A stretch of DNA of 17,224 nt from CAYGZA01 sp964354135 (GTDB lineage: Bacteria; Planctomycetota; Planctomycetia; Pirellulales; Thermoguttaceae). The stretch lies in assembly GCA_964354135.1 (NCBI GenBank), contig CAYGZA010000114.1, positions 1 through 17,224 on the forward strand, written 5' to 3'. The notes under the pieces are model-generated. The model was not told the DNA's origin, ran no database searches, and saw only the letters and a program-made list of their open reading frames with translations. Positions 1 to 6,975 of the stretch are shown here, one piece after another. Numbering within the stretch: the stretch's first letter is position 1; every line of letters starts with the position of its first letter. The position numbers and the translations under genes are program-made.

Positions 1-70
1 CCTCCGGGAGCAATTCTTGCGGTTCTTGGCACCCGAACATGGTATCATTCCTCCCTCGCCTCGGCAATAA

Positions 71-1156
71 TTAGACCTGTCCCGTTTTGTCTGGCCGGCG
101 CTTGGCCGGCCCCGCCGGCTCGTTGGCCGTCACCAAGAGGCGCAAGGTGTGAAAAAGGATCGCCACCGCCCCGATGACCGCCAAGACCTCCTTGACCTGG
201 TCCCAAAGTCCGACCTCCCCACCGTTCGGCGGAGTTGTCTCCGGCACGGGGCCTGGAACGGCCGCCGGAACCCGGGTTTCCGGGGCAGTCGATGGCAAGC
301 CCGGCGCCGTCGGCTCACTGGGCAGCGGAACGGCCTGCGAAACGGTTCTCCCGATGGCCGGGTTCTGTGCGGCCGGCAACGAGGCCAACGCAACCGGGGC
401 CACCTGCTTCTGGGCCGGCGGAGTCCGGGACTCCACCCCGGTTTGCTGTGCCAGGAGCACTCCCGCGGGCTGGAGTCGCTGGAAATCGCTCATCGCCGAG
501 GTCAGAAACCATCGCACCCGCCCGCAGTAGCTCCCGGTGGTTTCCCCGGCCGCGGAGCCGAACAGGACACCGGCCAGCTCCCCGCGGCTGTTGAAGATCG
601 GTCCCCCCGAATCGCCGTTTCGGGCCGGTGCCGACAACTCGACCATCTCGAACGGCTGGCTCCACCCCGGCGAAACATACTGGGTGCAGCGTCCGGTGAT
701 CGTGCGATACGCCCCGCTGCCGTAGCCGGCGATGGTCAGCGGCTCGCCGGGCCGCGGCGGCGCCGTGGCCAGGGGGATCGGCTCCGCATTGGGCCGCCAA
801 ATCCCCAGCGCCGCCAGGTCCCAGTCGCGGTCGGTCTTCAGCAGCGTCGCCCCGCTGCGAAAGCCGTCGGGGAAAGCGACGACAATGGGGCCGGCTGCGT
901 CGCGGACTACGTGCCAATTGGTCACCACGAGGCCGTGGCTCTGACCGACCGCCACCAGGGCTCCCGAGCCCATCGAGGTGCCGTCGCGATTCGGGACGAT
1001 CACGCGGACCACCGCCGAATGGGGAGTGGTCTGCCAGAGCGCGGCCGCACCGGCAGGATTCCGCTGCCAGGGCGGATACGTTGGCGGCGGAACGCCTTGC
1101 CCCAGCGCCGCGGCCGCCGCAGCCAGCGCGATCGCCAGACCCAAGAGGGATTTCAC
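71..1156 (-). CDS. Exported trypsin-like serine protease with C-terminal membrane anchor
   Basis: 361 residues from a GTG start, with GAGGT about 10 nt upstream that overlaps the stop of the preceding small gene. An N-terminal signal peptide (about residues 1-20, Ala-rich, ending near LGQG) is followed by a chymotrypsin-fold domain. The triad is visible: His82 in TNWHVV, Asp113 in DWDLAAL and Ser183 in NGDSGGPIF, and the SGALV strand is present near residue 64. After about residue 230 comes a Pro/Ala-rich linker of roughly 80 residues, then one membrane segment near 320-342 and a short basic tail. This predicts a periplasmic protease domain tethered by its C-terminus. There is no PDZ domain, so it is not a full DegP/HtrA. 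It is the last gene of a minus-strand operon with a 41-residue gene and an RHH regulator. The substrate is unknown; the protease call is firm. Confidence 0.9.
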   Translation of the reverse strand: MKSLLGLAIALAAAAAALGQGVPPPTYPPWQRNPAGAAALWQTTPHSAVVRVIVPNRDGTSMGSGALVAVGQSHGLVVTNWHVVRDAAGPIVVAFPDGFRSGATLLKTDRDWDLAALGIWRPNAEPIPLATAPPRPGEPLTIAGYGSGAYRTITGRCTQYVSPGWSQPFEMVELSAPARNGDSGGPIFNSRGELAGVLFGSAAGETTGSYCGRVRWFLTSAMSDFQRLQPAGVLLAQQTGVESRTPPAQKQVAPVALASLPAAQNPAIGRTVSQAVPLPSEPTAPGLPSTAPETRVPAAVPGPVPETTPPNGGEVGLWDQVKEVLAVIGAVAILFHTLRLLVTANEPAGPAKRRPDKTGQV

Positions 1157-1169
1157 GCCGGGGGTGACC

Positions 1170-1295
1170 TCACTTCAGAGCCAGGCTGCGGGCGGCCCGG
1201 CGCTGGGCCTCGATCTCGACGATCCTCCGCAGCAGCTCGCGGCGCAGCCTTTCCCACTCGGCCGTCTTGGCGGGTTGCGACTTGACCGATTGCAT
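1170..1295 (-). CDS. Small basic helical protein, 41 residues, unknown function
   Basis: A short ORF between the RHH gene and the protease gene. The ATG lies 8 bp after the RHH stop codon, with AGGTG about 6 nt upstream, and the stop codon overlaps the probable ribosome-binding site of the protease gene. The protein is rich in Arg, Glu and Leu and should form one amphipathic helix (segment WERLRRELLRRIVEIEAQRR). I do not recognise a family. The tight spacing on both sides is the main support for a real gene; translational coupling to the protease is likely. Confidence 0.55.
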   Translation of the reverse strand: MQSVKSQPAKTAEWERLRRELLRRIVEIEAQRRAARSLALK

Positions 1296-1303
1296 GGGCG
1301 CAC

Positions 1304-1558
1304 CTATGCGGCGATGGGACGGCCGCCCTTGAGGTTCTCGTGGCGCTGGGGGAAGGCCTGGCCGCCGTTGTACTGTTGCTTCAGGCGGCGGAGCTCGACG
1401 CGGAAGGCGTTTTCCACGAGCTTGGTGAGCGTCAGCCGCGCGGGATAGCCGGCCAGGAAGACGGCGGCGTCGCGGGCTTCCTCGAGCAGGTCTACGGGCA
1501 GGTAAAGCGTCGCCCGGACCTTGGGCGGGACGACACTTCGGCGGCAAATCTTGACCAT
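1304..1558 (-). CDS. Ribbon-helix-helix (CopG/ParG-like) DNA-binding protein
   Basis: 84 residues, with AAGGAG 6 nt before the ATG, which fixes the start. The core begins with a beta-strand (VRATLYLP), then a helix (VDLLEEARDAAVFL), a turn and a second helix (LTLTKLVENAFRVELRRL), as in RHH proteins that bind DNA as dimers. The C-terminal motif with FPQR and GRP resembles a small RHH family seen with plasmid or toxin-antitoxin partition genes (recalled, not searched). It is the first gene of the operon with the 41-residue protein and the protease. A perfect inverted repeat 25-40 nt upstream of its start could be its own operator. A longer reading frame in another phase covers the same DNA but lacks family features. 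Confidence 0.75.
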   Translation of the reverse strand: MVKICRRSVVPPKVRATLYLPVDLLEEARDAAVFLAGYPARLTLTKLVENAFRVELRRLKQQYNGGQAFPQRHENLKGGRPIAA

Positions 1559-1582
1559 CGCTTCTCCTTGTCTCGTCTACGC

Positions 1583-1598
1583 ACGTTTGCCGAAACGT
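1583..1598. promoter_or_regulatory. Candidate operator: ACGTTT-GCCG-AAACGT inverted repeat
   Basis: A perfect 6-bp inverted repeat with a 4-nt spacer, placed 25-40 bp upstream of the RHH gene start. CTACG motifs flank it on both sides (1577-1581 and 1600-1604). RHH proteins usually bind short inverted or direct repeats in their own promoters, so autoregulation is a reasonable inference. No clear -10/-35 pair with normal spacing was found. Confidence 0.4.
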
Positions 1599-1822
1599 CC
1601 TACGTTCCAATCACAACAACAATCTCGGACGCCGCCCCGGCGACTCGTGAAAGATCTGCCGCGAGACACTACTGCCGGCCAGTCGCACACTTGCGCTCGT
1701 TTCGACAAACCCAACGCAGCAGGCAGAGAAGGCCTGACCGCAAGACTTTCCGCCTACGCTACAGCTTTCCACGCCGGCCCTACAATGGGGAATGGCGTAA
1801 GTTATCGTCCTTGTACTTGCGT

Positions 1823-3007
1823 TTAGAAAACGCTCGACCGGCGGATCTCGGTCGAGGAGATGTCTTCGCGAAACTCGGAGGAGGGGATTTCCTGGCAGAC
1901 CGCGCGGAGTCCGGGCGGCAGATCGAGGTCCGAGAGCCCCACGAAGCCGCTTTCCTCCCGGCGGCCGAAGACGAGGAACCGGCAGCCCCGGGCGACAATC
2001 CGCTCGATCGCCTTTTGGCAGGCGGCCGCGTCGCTGCCGTAGTAACAGGGATCGGCGATGCGGCGCAGGGTGTCGGCACCAACGACGAACGTCGCCCCCT
2101 GGAAAAGCCGCGACTTCTCCTCAAACGTGGCCGCCCGGGTGAGCCACACGGTCTGGTCGTGGCTGAACTGGGCCGTTCGCCGCTCAATCTCCAGATAGTC
2201 CAGCGGCGGCTTGTCCACGTTCAGGATCGAGATCTCGAACTCGACCGGCACGCCCAGACGCTCGGAAGCAATCCGGGCCATGCCGCGATGCCCGGCGTGA
2301 ATCGGGTGGAACGCGCCGGGGAAGACCGCCCGGGCATGGCCTTCGGGCGACACCGCCGCACCTCCTTGCCGCACCACGTTCACGCGACCGGCAAGCAGGT
2401 CCTGCCACGATGTCGGGGCAACCACTCTCCGCTCGTCGAACCGTTCCTCTGCCAGGAGCGGCGGAGTGAGTCGTTCCTCCAGGCCGCAGGCTTCGGCCAC
2501 GGCATTGAGCACCAGGCAGGCGACGAGCTGTTCTTCTTCCGCCCGGCCGCGGCGCCCCTTTTGCAGCTCCACCGACTGGCTGACGGTCATCGCGGCAGTC
2601 TGGATCGCCACGTGGGCCCGGTGCGGTCCGCGCTTCGGCCGGTCCGTGGCTAGGCTCGCCGTGCAGGCCACGCCGGCCAGTGGAAAAGGGGTCAGAACTC
2701 TTTTCTCTTTCTCTAAAAAGAGTTCTGACCCCTTTTCCGCGTAGAAGCGGCACGCGCGAAGGAACGCAGCCATGGCCATCGCCCGGGCTGTGGGCTCGGC
2801 ACAGAAGAACTGATCGGGCCGGCCGCCCAGCCACTCGGTCATCGCCCCCTCAGAGTAGGGGACGCACGCCTCCAGGACGGTCCGCGATGCCCCCGGCACT
2901 TCCATCAACTGGGGAATTGCCCGGCTGCCCCCGCCGGCTACCGCTAAAACCAGCCGTGTGGGGGATGCGTGAATCCGTCGGACAAGCTCTTCAACCGAAT
3001 AGGGCAT
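1823..3007 (-). CDS. CinA-C-like domain fused to NadD/cytidylyltransferase-like nucleotidyltransferase
   Basis: 394 residues. The N-terminal part (about 1-185) resembles the CinA C-terminal nicotinamide-nucleotide amidohydrolase fold: AVAGGGSRAIPQ near 22-33, EVPGASRTVLEA near 36-47, YSEGAM near 51 and GVACTASLATDRPKRG near 112-127. The C-terminal part (about 226-394) is a nucleotidyltransferase of the NadD/CTP-transferase superfamily: FPGAFHPIHAGH near 230-241 carries the HxGH signature, GADTLRRI lies near 311, and ISSTEIR near the end matches the second nucleotide-binding motif. A role in nicotinamide nucleotide metabolism or salvage is inferred. Residues about 90-109 are encoded by a 57-bp perfect palindrome inserted in frame in the CinA half, which may impair that domain. 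No Shine-Dalgarno is visible; the upstream promoter predicts a leaderless transcript. Confidence 0.8.
   Translation of the reverse strand: MPYSVEELVRRIHASPTRLVLAVAGGGSRAIPQLMEVPGASRTVLEACVPYSEGAMTEWLGGRPDQFFCAEPTARAMAMAAFLRACRFYAEKGSELFLEKEKRVLTPFPLAGVACTASLATDRPKRGPHRAHVAIQTAAMTVSQSVELQKGRRGRAEEEQLVACLVLNAVAEACGLEERLTPPLLAEERFDERRVVAPTSWQDLLAGRVNVVRQGGAAVSPEGHARAVFPGAFHPIHAGHRGMARIASERLGVPVEFEISILNVDKPPLDYLEIERRTAQFSHDQTVWLTRAATFEEKSRLFQGATFVVGADTLRRIADPCYYGSDAAACQKAIERIVARGCRFLVFGRREESGFVGLSDLDLPPGLRAVCQEIPSSEFREDISSTEIRRSSVF
2682..2738. repeat. 57-bp perfect palindrome inserted in frame in the CinA/NadD gene
   Basis: Arms of 23 nt (2682-2704 and 2716-2738) are exact reverse complements around an 11-nt pyrimidine-rich loop. 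The arm contains AAAAGGGGTCAGAACTCTTTT-type sequence, related to the AAAGGTGTCAGGAAC arms at 14724-14782. At 57 bp (19 codons) without stops on the coding strand it keeps the host gene open and encodes a Lys/Glu-rich stretch. It looks like a REP/MITE-type non-autonomous element; RAYT-family (IS200-like Y1) transposases mobilise such palindromes elsewhere, but none is in this window. Confidence 0.85.
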
Positions 3008-3015
3008 GACCGGTC

Positions 3016-3044
3016 AACATACCGGGCGGGTGGCCGAGAGTAAA
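3016..3044 (-). promoter_or_regulatory. Sigma70-like promoter for the CinA/NadD gene
   Basis: On the minus strand TTTACT (3039-3044) and TATGTT (3016-3021) are separated by 17 nt, each matching consensus at 4 of 6 positions. Only 8 nt separate the -10 box from the ATG, so transcription should begin at or next to the start codon. No ribosome-binding site is present, which agrees with a leaderless mRNA. Confidence 0.5.
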
Positions 3045-3107
3045 TCGGCGTCCCGAACTCGTTGGCCTGTCCCAAGATCCTTTCGGCACCGGCGAATAGC
3101 GCCCCAG

Positions 3108-3174
3108 GGTGGCGTCACGGCCGGCCGACGCCACCGGTCGAGCAGTCAGAACCATTTGGATCAGGGCCCCCTGA
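3108..3174. other. Two inverted repeats in the leader of the coiled-coil gene
   Basis: GGTGGCGTC at 3108-3116 pairs with GACGCCACC at 3127-3135 (10-nt loop), and TCAGGG at 3161-3166 pairs with CCCTGA at 3169-3174, directly before the ribosome-binding site of the gene at 3192. There is no T-run, so terminators are unlikely. They may be RNA hairpins in the leader or protein-binding sites; no function can be assigned. Confidence 0.4.
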
Positions 3175-3191
3175 CAAAAAGGAGACTGGGT

Positions 3192-3998
3192 ATGATTAAG
3201 AGACTGGTGCTTGGTGGTGTGGTAGTGGTCCTCGTTGGACTGCTGTTCTTGGGCCGCGATGCGGTCAGCTACGTCCGCACGTCGGTCGGGTGGATGAAGG
3301 ACTCCGTCAAGAGCAGCGTGCCGGTGGAGTTCGAGATCGGACGGGCACGCCGAATGATCAAAGACCTGGAACCGGAAGTCCGCAAGAACGTCCATGCAAT
3401 CGCCAAGGAGGAGGTGGAGGTCGAGAAGCTGCAAAAGCAGATTGCCGATACCGAGGCCCGGTTGGCCAAGGAGAAGCAGGAGATGCTGAAGCTGCACGCC
3501 GACGCGAAGTCGGGCAAGCAGTCGTTCGAGTACGCGGGCCGCACGTACAACGCGGAGCAGGTGCGGGCGGATCTGGCGACCCGCTTCGCGCGGTTCACCA
3601 CGACCGAGGCCACGGCGAACAGTTGGAAGGAAACGCTGCGTGCCCGGCAGAAGAGCCTGGAAGCGGCCCAACTGAAGCTCAAGGGAATGCTCGACGCCCG
3701 GCGGCAGTTGCTCGTCGAGGTGGAGAACCTGGAGGCCCGCCGGCAGATGATCGCGGCGGCCCAAACGACCAGCAACTACAACTTCGACGACAGCCATCTC
3801 AGCCGCGTCAAGGAGCTGGTCGGCGACCTAGAGACCCGGCTCCAAGTGGCCGAGCGCCTGGTGAGCTCCGAGGGCTACTACCAGGGCGAAATCCCGGTCA
3901 GCCAACCGGCCCCCGGGAACATCCTCGAGCAGATCAGCGAGCACTTCGCCAAGGAGAAGGGCCAACCGGAGGTCAAGTCCCTGGCAAAAGGCAAATAG
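3192..3998 (+). CDS. Membrane-anchored coiled-coil protein
   Basis: 268 residues. The ATG at 3192 is preceded by AAGGAGA 7 nt upstream; the frame stays open further 5' but that stretch has no suitable start or family features. Residues 3-20 form one membrane segment (KRLVLGGVVVVLVGLLFLG), followed by long charged helices (about 45-100, 130-200 and 205-240) with heptad-like Leu/Ile/Ala spacing, predicting coiled coil. A short hinge near residue 112 (FEYAGRTYNAEQ) breaks the helix. The shape recalls PspA-like or other envelope-associated coiled-coil proteins, but no specific family is recognised. It is the first plus-strand gene of the kinase/FHA/sigma block and may have a scaffolding role, which is inference from position only. 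Confidence 0.8.
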   Translation: MIKRLVLGGVVVVLVGLLFLGRDAVSYVRTSVGWMKDSVKSSVPVEFEIGRARRMIKDLEPEVRKNVHAIAKEEVEVEKLQKQIADTEARLAKEKQEMLKLHADAKSGKQSFEYAGRTYNAEQVRADLATRFARFTTTEATANSWKETLRARQKSLEAAQLKLKGMLDARRQLLVEVENLEARRQMIAAAQTTSNYNFDDSHLSRVKELVGDLETRLQVAERLVSSEGYYQGEIPVSQPAPGNILEQISEHFAKEKGQPEVKSLAKGK

Positions 3999-4009
3999 AA
4001 GGCAAATAG
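3988..4009 (+). repeat. 11-bp tandem duplication across the stop codon
   Basis: AAGGCAAATAG occurs twice back to back (3988-3998 and 3999-4009). The first copy supplies the TAG stop of the coiled-coil gene and the second lies just downstream. This is a small replication-slippage type duplication; it does not change the protein end. Confidence 0.85.
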
Positions 4010-4078
4010 GAACGCCGGCAACCGATGCTCCTCCACGGTCGACGGACCGGGCCCCCATAGGCCCTGCCCGCTCGGCCC

Positions 4079-4108
4079 TTGGCCCGCAAACCGACGGTGT
4101 GGCAGAAT
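4079..4108 (+). promoter_or_regulatory. Candidate promoter for the FHA gene
   Basis: TTGGCC (4079-4084) and CAGAAT (4103-4108) are 18 nt apart, with TG one base before the -10 box (extended -10). An in-frame ATG at 4107 overlaps the -10 box, which supports the later ATG at 4146 as the real start. Predicted leader about 30 nt. Confidence 0.45.
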
Positions 4109-4145
4109 GATCTGGTTCGCCTCCGATTCCCGGAAAGCCAGTCCC

Positions 4146-4751
4146 ATGAACCGATCCCTTGGACCCGGCGACGACAGGTTCCTGTTGTGGGTGGACGGCA
4201 TCGGGGGCTACTGGATTTGCCTTGGGGACGACGTGGTCTTGGGGCAGCCGGTGGCCTCCGGAAAAGTGGACGTTCCGATCCTTGGGGACGTCTCCGGCCG
4301 CCATGCCCGCATCCGGCGGGACGGGGAAGGATACCTGATCGAGGCGTTTCGCGAGGTGCGGGTCGAGGGCCGCCGCGTGGAGCAGGTGGCCCTATTGGCC
4401 GACGGCGCTAGGATCCAGTTGGGGCAGTCGGTGCGCCTGGCGTTCCGGCGGCCGCACGCCCTCAGCGCCACGGCCCGGCTCGATTTCCTCAGCCATCATC
4501 GCACGGAGCCTACGGTGGACGCGGTGATCCTGATGGCCGATTCGTGTGTCTTGGGGCCCAAGGCGTACAGCCACGTGGTATGCCGGGACTGGCCCGGCGA
4601 GGTGGTCTTGTACCGACGTGAAGGGGAGTTGTACTTGCGGTCGGCGGGGCCGTTGGAGATCGACGGCGCCCGCTGCCGGGAGTGCGGGCCGGTGAAGCGG
4701 GATTCCCGCGTGGTGGGGGCCCATTTTTCGCTGAGCCTGGAACCGCTGTAA
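4146..4751 (+). CDS. FHA-domain protein, apparently two tandem FHA-like folds
   Basis: 201 residues from the ATG at 4146, chosen over the in-frame ATG at 4107 because GGAAAG lies 9 nt upstream and the earlier ATG falls in a -10-like box. FHA domains bind phosphothreonine. The first copy (about residues 12-105) has LGDDVVLG and the signature ILGDVSGRHARI, with Ser50 and His53 as the expected SxxH pair, followed by beta-strands and a GARIQLG turn. The second half (about 120-200) repeats the plan (DSCVLGP near 134, LYLRSAGPLEIDG, GAHFSLSLEP at the end) but lacks SxxH and is probably a degenerate FHA fold. The gene lies 130 bp upstream of the Ser/Thr kinase, its likely partner: the FHA could read the kinase's phosphorylation state. 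No membrane segment; cytoplasmic. Confidence 0.8.
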   Translation: MNRSLGPGDDRFLLWVDGIGGYWICLGDDVVLGQPVASGKVDVPILGDVSGRHARIRRDGEGYLIEAFREVRVEGRRVEQVALLADGARIQLGQSVRLAFRRPHALSATARLDFLSHHRTEPTVDAVILMADSCVLGPKAYSHVVCRDWPGEVVLYRREGELYLRSAGPLEIDGARCRECGPVKRDSRVVGAHFSLSLEPL

Positions 4752-4811
4752 GCGACTGTGCCTCCCTTGGGGGCCTTCGGCCGGCGGAGAGGGGGAAAGA
4801 AGACTCGTTCG

Positions 4812-4820
4812 TGTTACAAT
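4812..4820 (+). promoter_or_regulatory. Extended -10 promoter element for the kinase gene
   Basis: TG-T-TACAAT is an extended -10 element; no convincing -35 box is seen at 16-18 nt upstream. An ATG inside it (4819) is in frame with the kinase but cannot lie on a transcript starting downstream, which argues for the ATG at 4882. Confidence 0.5.
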
Positions 4821-4881
4821 GGCAAAGTTGACGGCTCGCTGCGGCTCTTGCGGCCATGGCGGGCCGACAGGACTCCAACTC

Positions 4882-6957
4882 ATGACACAACCGGTGGTCG
4901 CCGTGGAACCCAACGGTCGGAATGCCGCGAATTTTCGTCCCACCGAGGCCGGCGGCGCGCAGGCTGCGGCCCCAGGGGCTCGATTCACCTACCCCAGCGG
5001 ATCCCAGCCTCTGGAGGGGTTTACGATCAAGCGGGGTGTCGGGCACGGGGGGTTCGGGGAAGTCTACTACGCCGTCAGCGACGGGGGCAAAGATGTGGCC
5101 CTGAAGCTGATCCGCCGCAATCTCGACGTCGAGCTCCGCGGCATCCGGCACTGCCTCAATCTGAAACACCCCAACCTCCTTGCGATCTACGATATCCGCC
5201 GCGACGACCACGGCGACAACTGGGTGGTCATGGAGTTCGTGACCGGCCAGTGCCTGGAAGAGGTGATCGCCGCCCATCCCTCGGGGTTGCCGCGGGAGCA
5301 GGCCGTTTCCTGGTTCTTCGGCATCGCGGCCGGCGTCGCCTGTCTGCACGACCACGGGATCGTCCACCGCGATCTGAAGCCGGGCAACATCTTCTGCGAC
5401 GAGGGCATGGTCAAGCTCGGCGACTACGGACTGTCGAAGTTCATCTCGTGCAGCCGGCGGAGCGGGCAGACCGAGAGCGTCGGGACCGTCCACTACATGG
5501 CCCCCGAGATCGCCAACGGGCGCTACGGCAAGGAGATCGACGTCTATGCCCTGGGGATCATCCTCTACGAGATTCTCACCGGCCGCGTTCCGTTCGAGGG
5601 GGAGAGCGTGGGCGAGGTGCTGATGAAGCACCTCACGACCCCCCCCGACGTCTCCATGCTGGCGGAGCCGTTCCGCGGCGTGGTCGCCCGGGCGCTGGAG
5701 AAGGACCCCGCCAAGCGGTTCGCCTCGGTCGCTGAGATGCTCGCCGCACTGCCGCAGCCGGCGGAGTCGAAAACGCACTTCGGCCCGCTCCCTTCGGCCG
5801 CGGGAGGGCAGGACAAGGAGCCGGCTGCCTCGCAGAAGTGGGGCTTCGCGCGATCTCTGGCCGACGGCGTGGGAAACATCGAGCAGGAGCCCGTCTTCCG
5901 GGCGGCGCGCCAAGTCTGGCGACGCGGCTACGATGCGTGGAACGCCTCGCCGCTCAATACGCCCACCAAGATCGTTCTCCTGGCCGTCGTCGGGGTTATG
6001 CTGGTGGTGAGCGCGCCGGGGCTGTTCCCGTTAGCAGGGATGCTGCTTCTGGCCTATGCGTGCTACTTCACGATCCGCGCGGTCGTGCTGGCGCATCAGG
6101 CGAGGCATCCGCAAACGACGGGCCTGCCGGTCTCACCGCCGCAGCCCGCGCCTAGTGCGGCCGCTGCCCCGCAACCGGCAAGTCCCGCTCCGGCCGCTGC
6201 GGCGCAGCCCCAAACGTTTGCCCCCGAGCGGAACCCCAAGTGGCGTCACCGGCGTGCCGCCCGGCGGGAGCTGGCCCTGGAGGCCCTGGTGTTGAAGTCG
6301 CCGCGGGAGCGGGCAACCGAGCTGATCGGCTCGCTTGTGGGCGGGGGCGTGGTCGCCGCGACGATGGCCCTCGTGGTGCTGGTGCTCTACGGATTCCGCT
6401 CCAACGGCGGCAGTCCGGAGTTGTGGGCCTCCACCTGGTGGACGCAGTACATGTGGCTGGTGTTGGTGAGCGTCGCCGGGACTTGGGCGGTCCTGGTTCC
6501 GGCCAAGTTCTGGGAAGGGAGCCGGGGCGACGTGATGTTGCGGCGCTTCATCTTCATGGTGTTGGGGCTGGGCGTGGGGCTGGTGGCGTTTGGCGGGGCG
6601 GCCTTCCTGGCCGTTGACCTCCCTACCGATTCCAGCCTCCATACGTTTCATTTCCAGCGGCCGCGGATGTTGCTTGCCGCCGACGCCCTTTCGAACGTGA
6701 AGTACCACTTGGCGGCGTTCGCCACCCTCTTTGCCCTGCTCCGCTGGTGGCGGCAGGCCGACCCGCTCCGCTCCACGCGGCTGAGCCTGTGGTCCTTGGC
6801 GGTCTGTGGGTTGCTGGCCATGCTGTTTGCCGATTTCTGGGGCTTCCCGCAGCCGTGGCTTCCCATGGCCGCCTGCGCGATTTCCGTTTCCGTGCAATTG
6901 GCTAGTCCCTGGATGAATCCGTACCAACTGCGACCACGCAGCGTGGTCGAGCAATAA
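4882..6957 (+). CDS. Transmembrane Ser/Thr protein kinase (Hanks type)
   Basis: 691 residues from the ATG at 4882, with AGGA 9 nt upstream; an in-frame ATG 63 bp earlier overlaps the promoter. The kinase domain (about 46-290) is complete: glycine loop GVGHGGFGEV (52-61), Lys75 in VALK, HRDLKPGN with Asp164 and Asn169, DYG in place of DFG with Asp181, and APE at 207-209. It is an RD kinase and should be active. A pair of hydrophobic segments lies at about 363-402, then a Pro/Ala-rich linker (415-450), then a second membrane region with roughly five segments between about 483 and 675. No PASTA, WD40 or TPR sensor is present, so the membrane part may itself sense or localise. Neighbours: FHA protein upstream and a membrane protein 18 bp downstream, probably co-transcribed. 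Confidence 0.92.
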   Translation: MTQPVVAVEPNGRNAANFRPTEAGGAQAAAPGARFTYPSGSQPLEGFTIKRGVGHGGFGEVYYAVSDGGKDVALKLIRRNLDVELRGIRHCLNLKHPNLLAIYDIRRDDHGDNWVVMEFVTGQCLEEVIAAHPSGLPREQAVSWFFGIAAGVACLHDHGIVHRDLKPGNIFCDEGMVKLGDYGLSKFISCSRRSGQTESVGTVHYMAPEIANGRYGKEIDVYALGIILYEILTGRVPFEGESVGEVLMKHLTTPPDVSMLAEPFRGVVARALEKDPAKRFASVAEMLAALPQPAESKTHFGPLPSAAGGQDKEPAASQKWGFARSLADGVGNIEQEPVFRAARQVWRRGYDAWNASPLNTPTKIVLLAVVGVMLVVSAPGLFPLAGMLLLAYACYFTIRAVVLAHQARHPQTTGLPVSPPQPAPSAAAAPQPASPAPAAAAQPQTFAPERNPKWRHRRAARRELALEALVLKSPRERATELIGSLVGGGVVAATMALVVLVLYGFRSNGGSPELWASTWWTQYMWLVLVSVAGTWAVLVPAKFWEGSRGDVMLRRFIFMVLGLGVGLVAFGGAAFLAVDLPTDSSLHTFHFQRPRMLLAADALSNVKYHLAAFATLFALLRWWRQADPLRSTRLSLWSLAVCGLLAMLFADFWGFPQPWLPMAACAISVSVQLASPWMNPYQLRPRSVVEQ

Positions 6958-6975
6958 GATTGGGGGAACTGCGCT

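Noticed and set aside
17..48. Promoter-like TATCAT at 43-48 with an upstream TTGCGG
   Set aside because: Spacing is about 20 nt and the downstream gene is on the opposite strand, so nothing supports it. The first 70 bases hold no gene that I can identify.
149..1285. A 378-residue plus-strand open frame opposite the protease gene
   Set aside because: Antisense shadow of the protease gene in GC-rich DNA; Arg/Gly-rich with no domain features.
1170..1610. A 146-residue minus-strand frame covering the RHH gene
   Set aside because: The RHH family sequence is in another frame with a strong ribosome-binding site; only the last 41 codons of this frame were kept as a small gene.
1340..2653. A 437-residue plus-strand open frame opposite the RHH and CinA/NadD genes
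   Set aside because: It covers two genes with clear family motifs on the other strand, and its own translation shows no motif or ribosome-binding site.
4771..4795. GC-rich hairpin GGCC-TTC-GGCC after the FHA gene as a terminator
   Set aside because: The stem is only 4 bp and no T-run follows.
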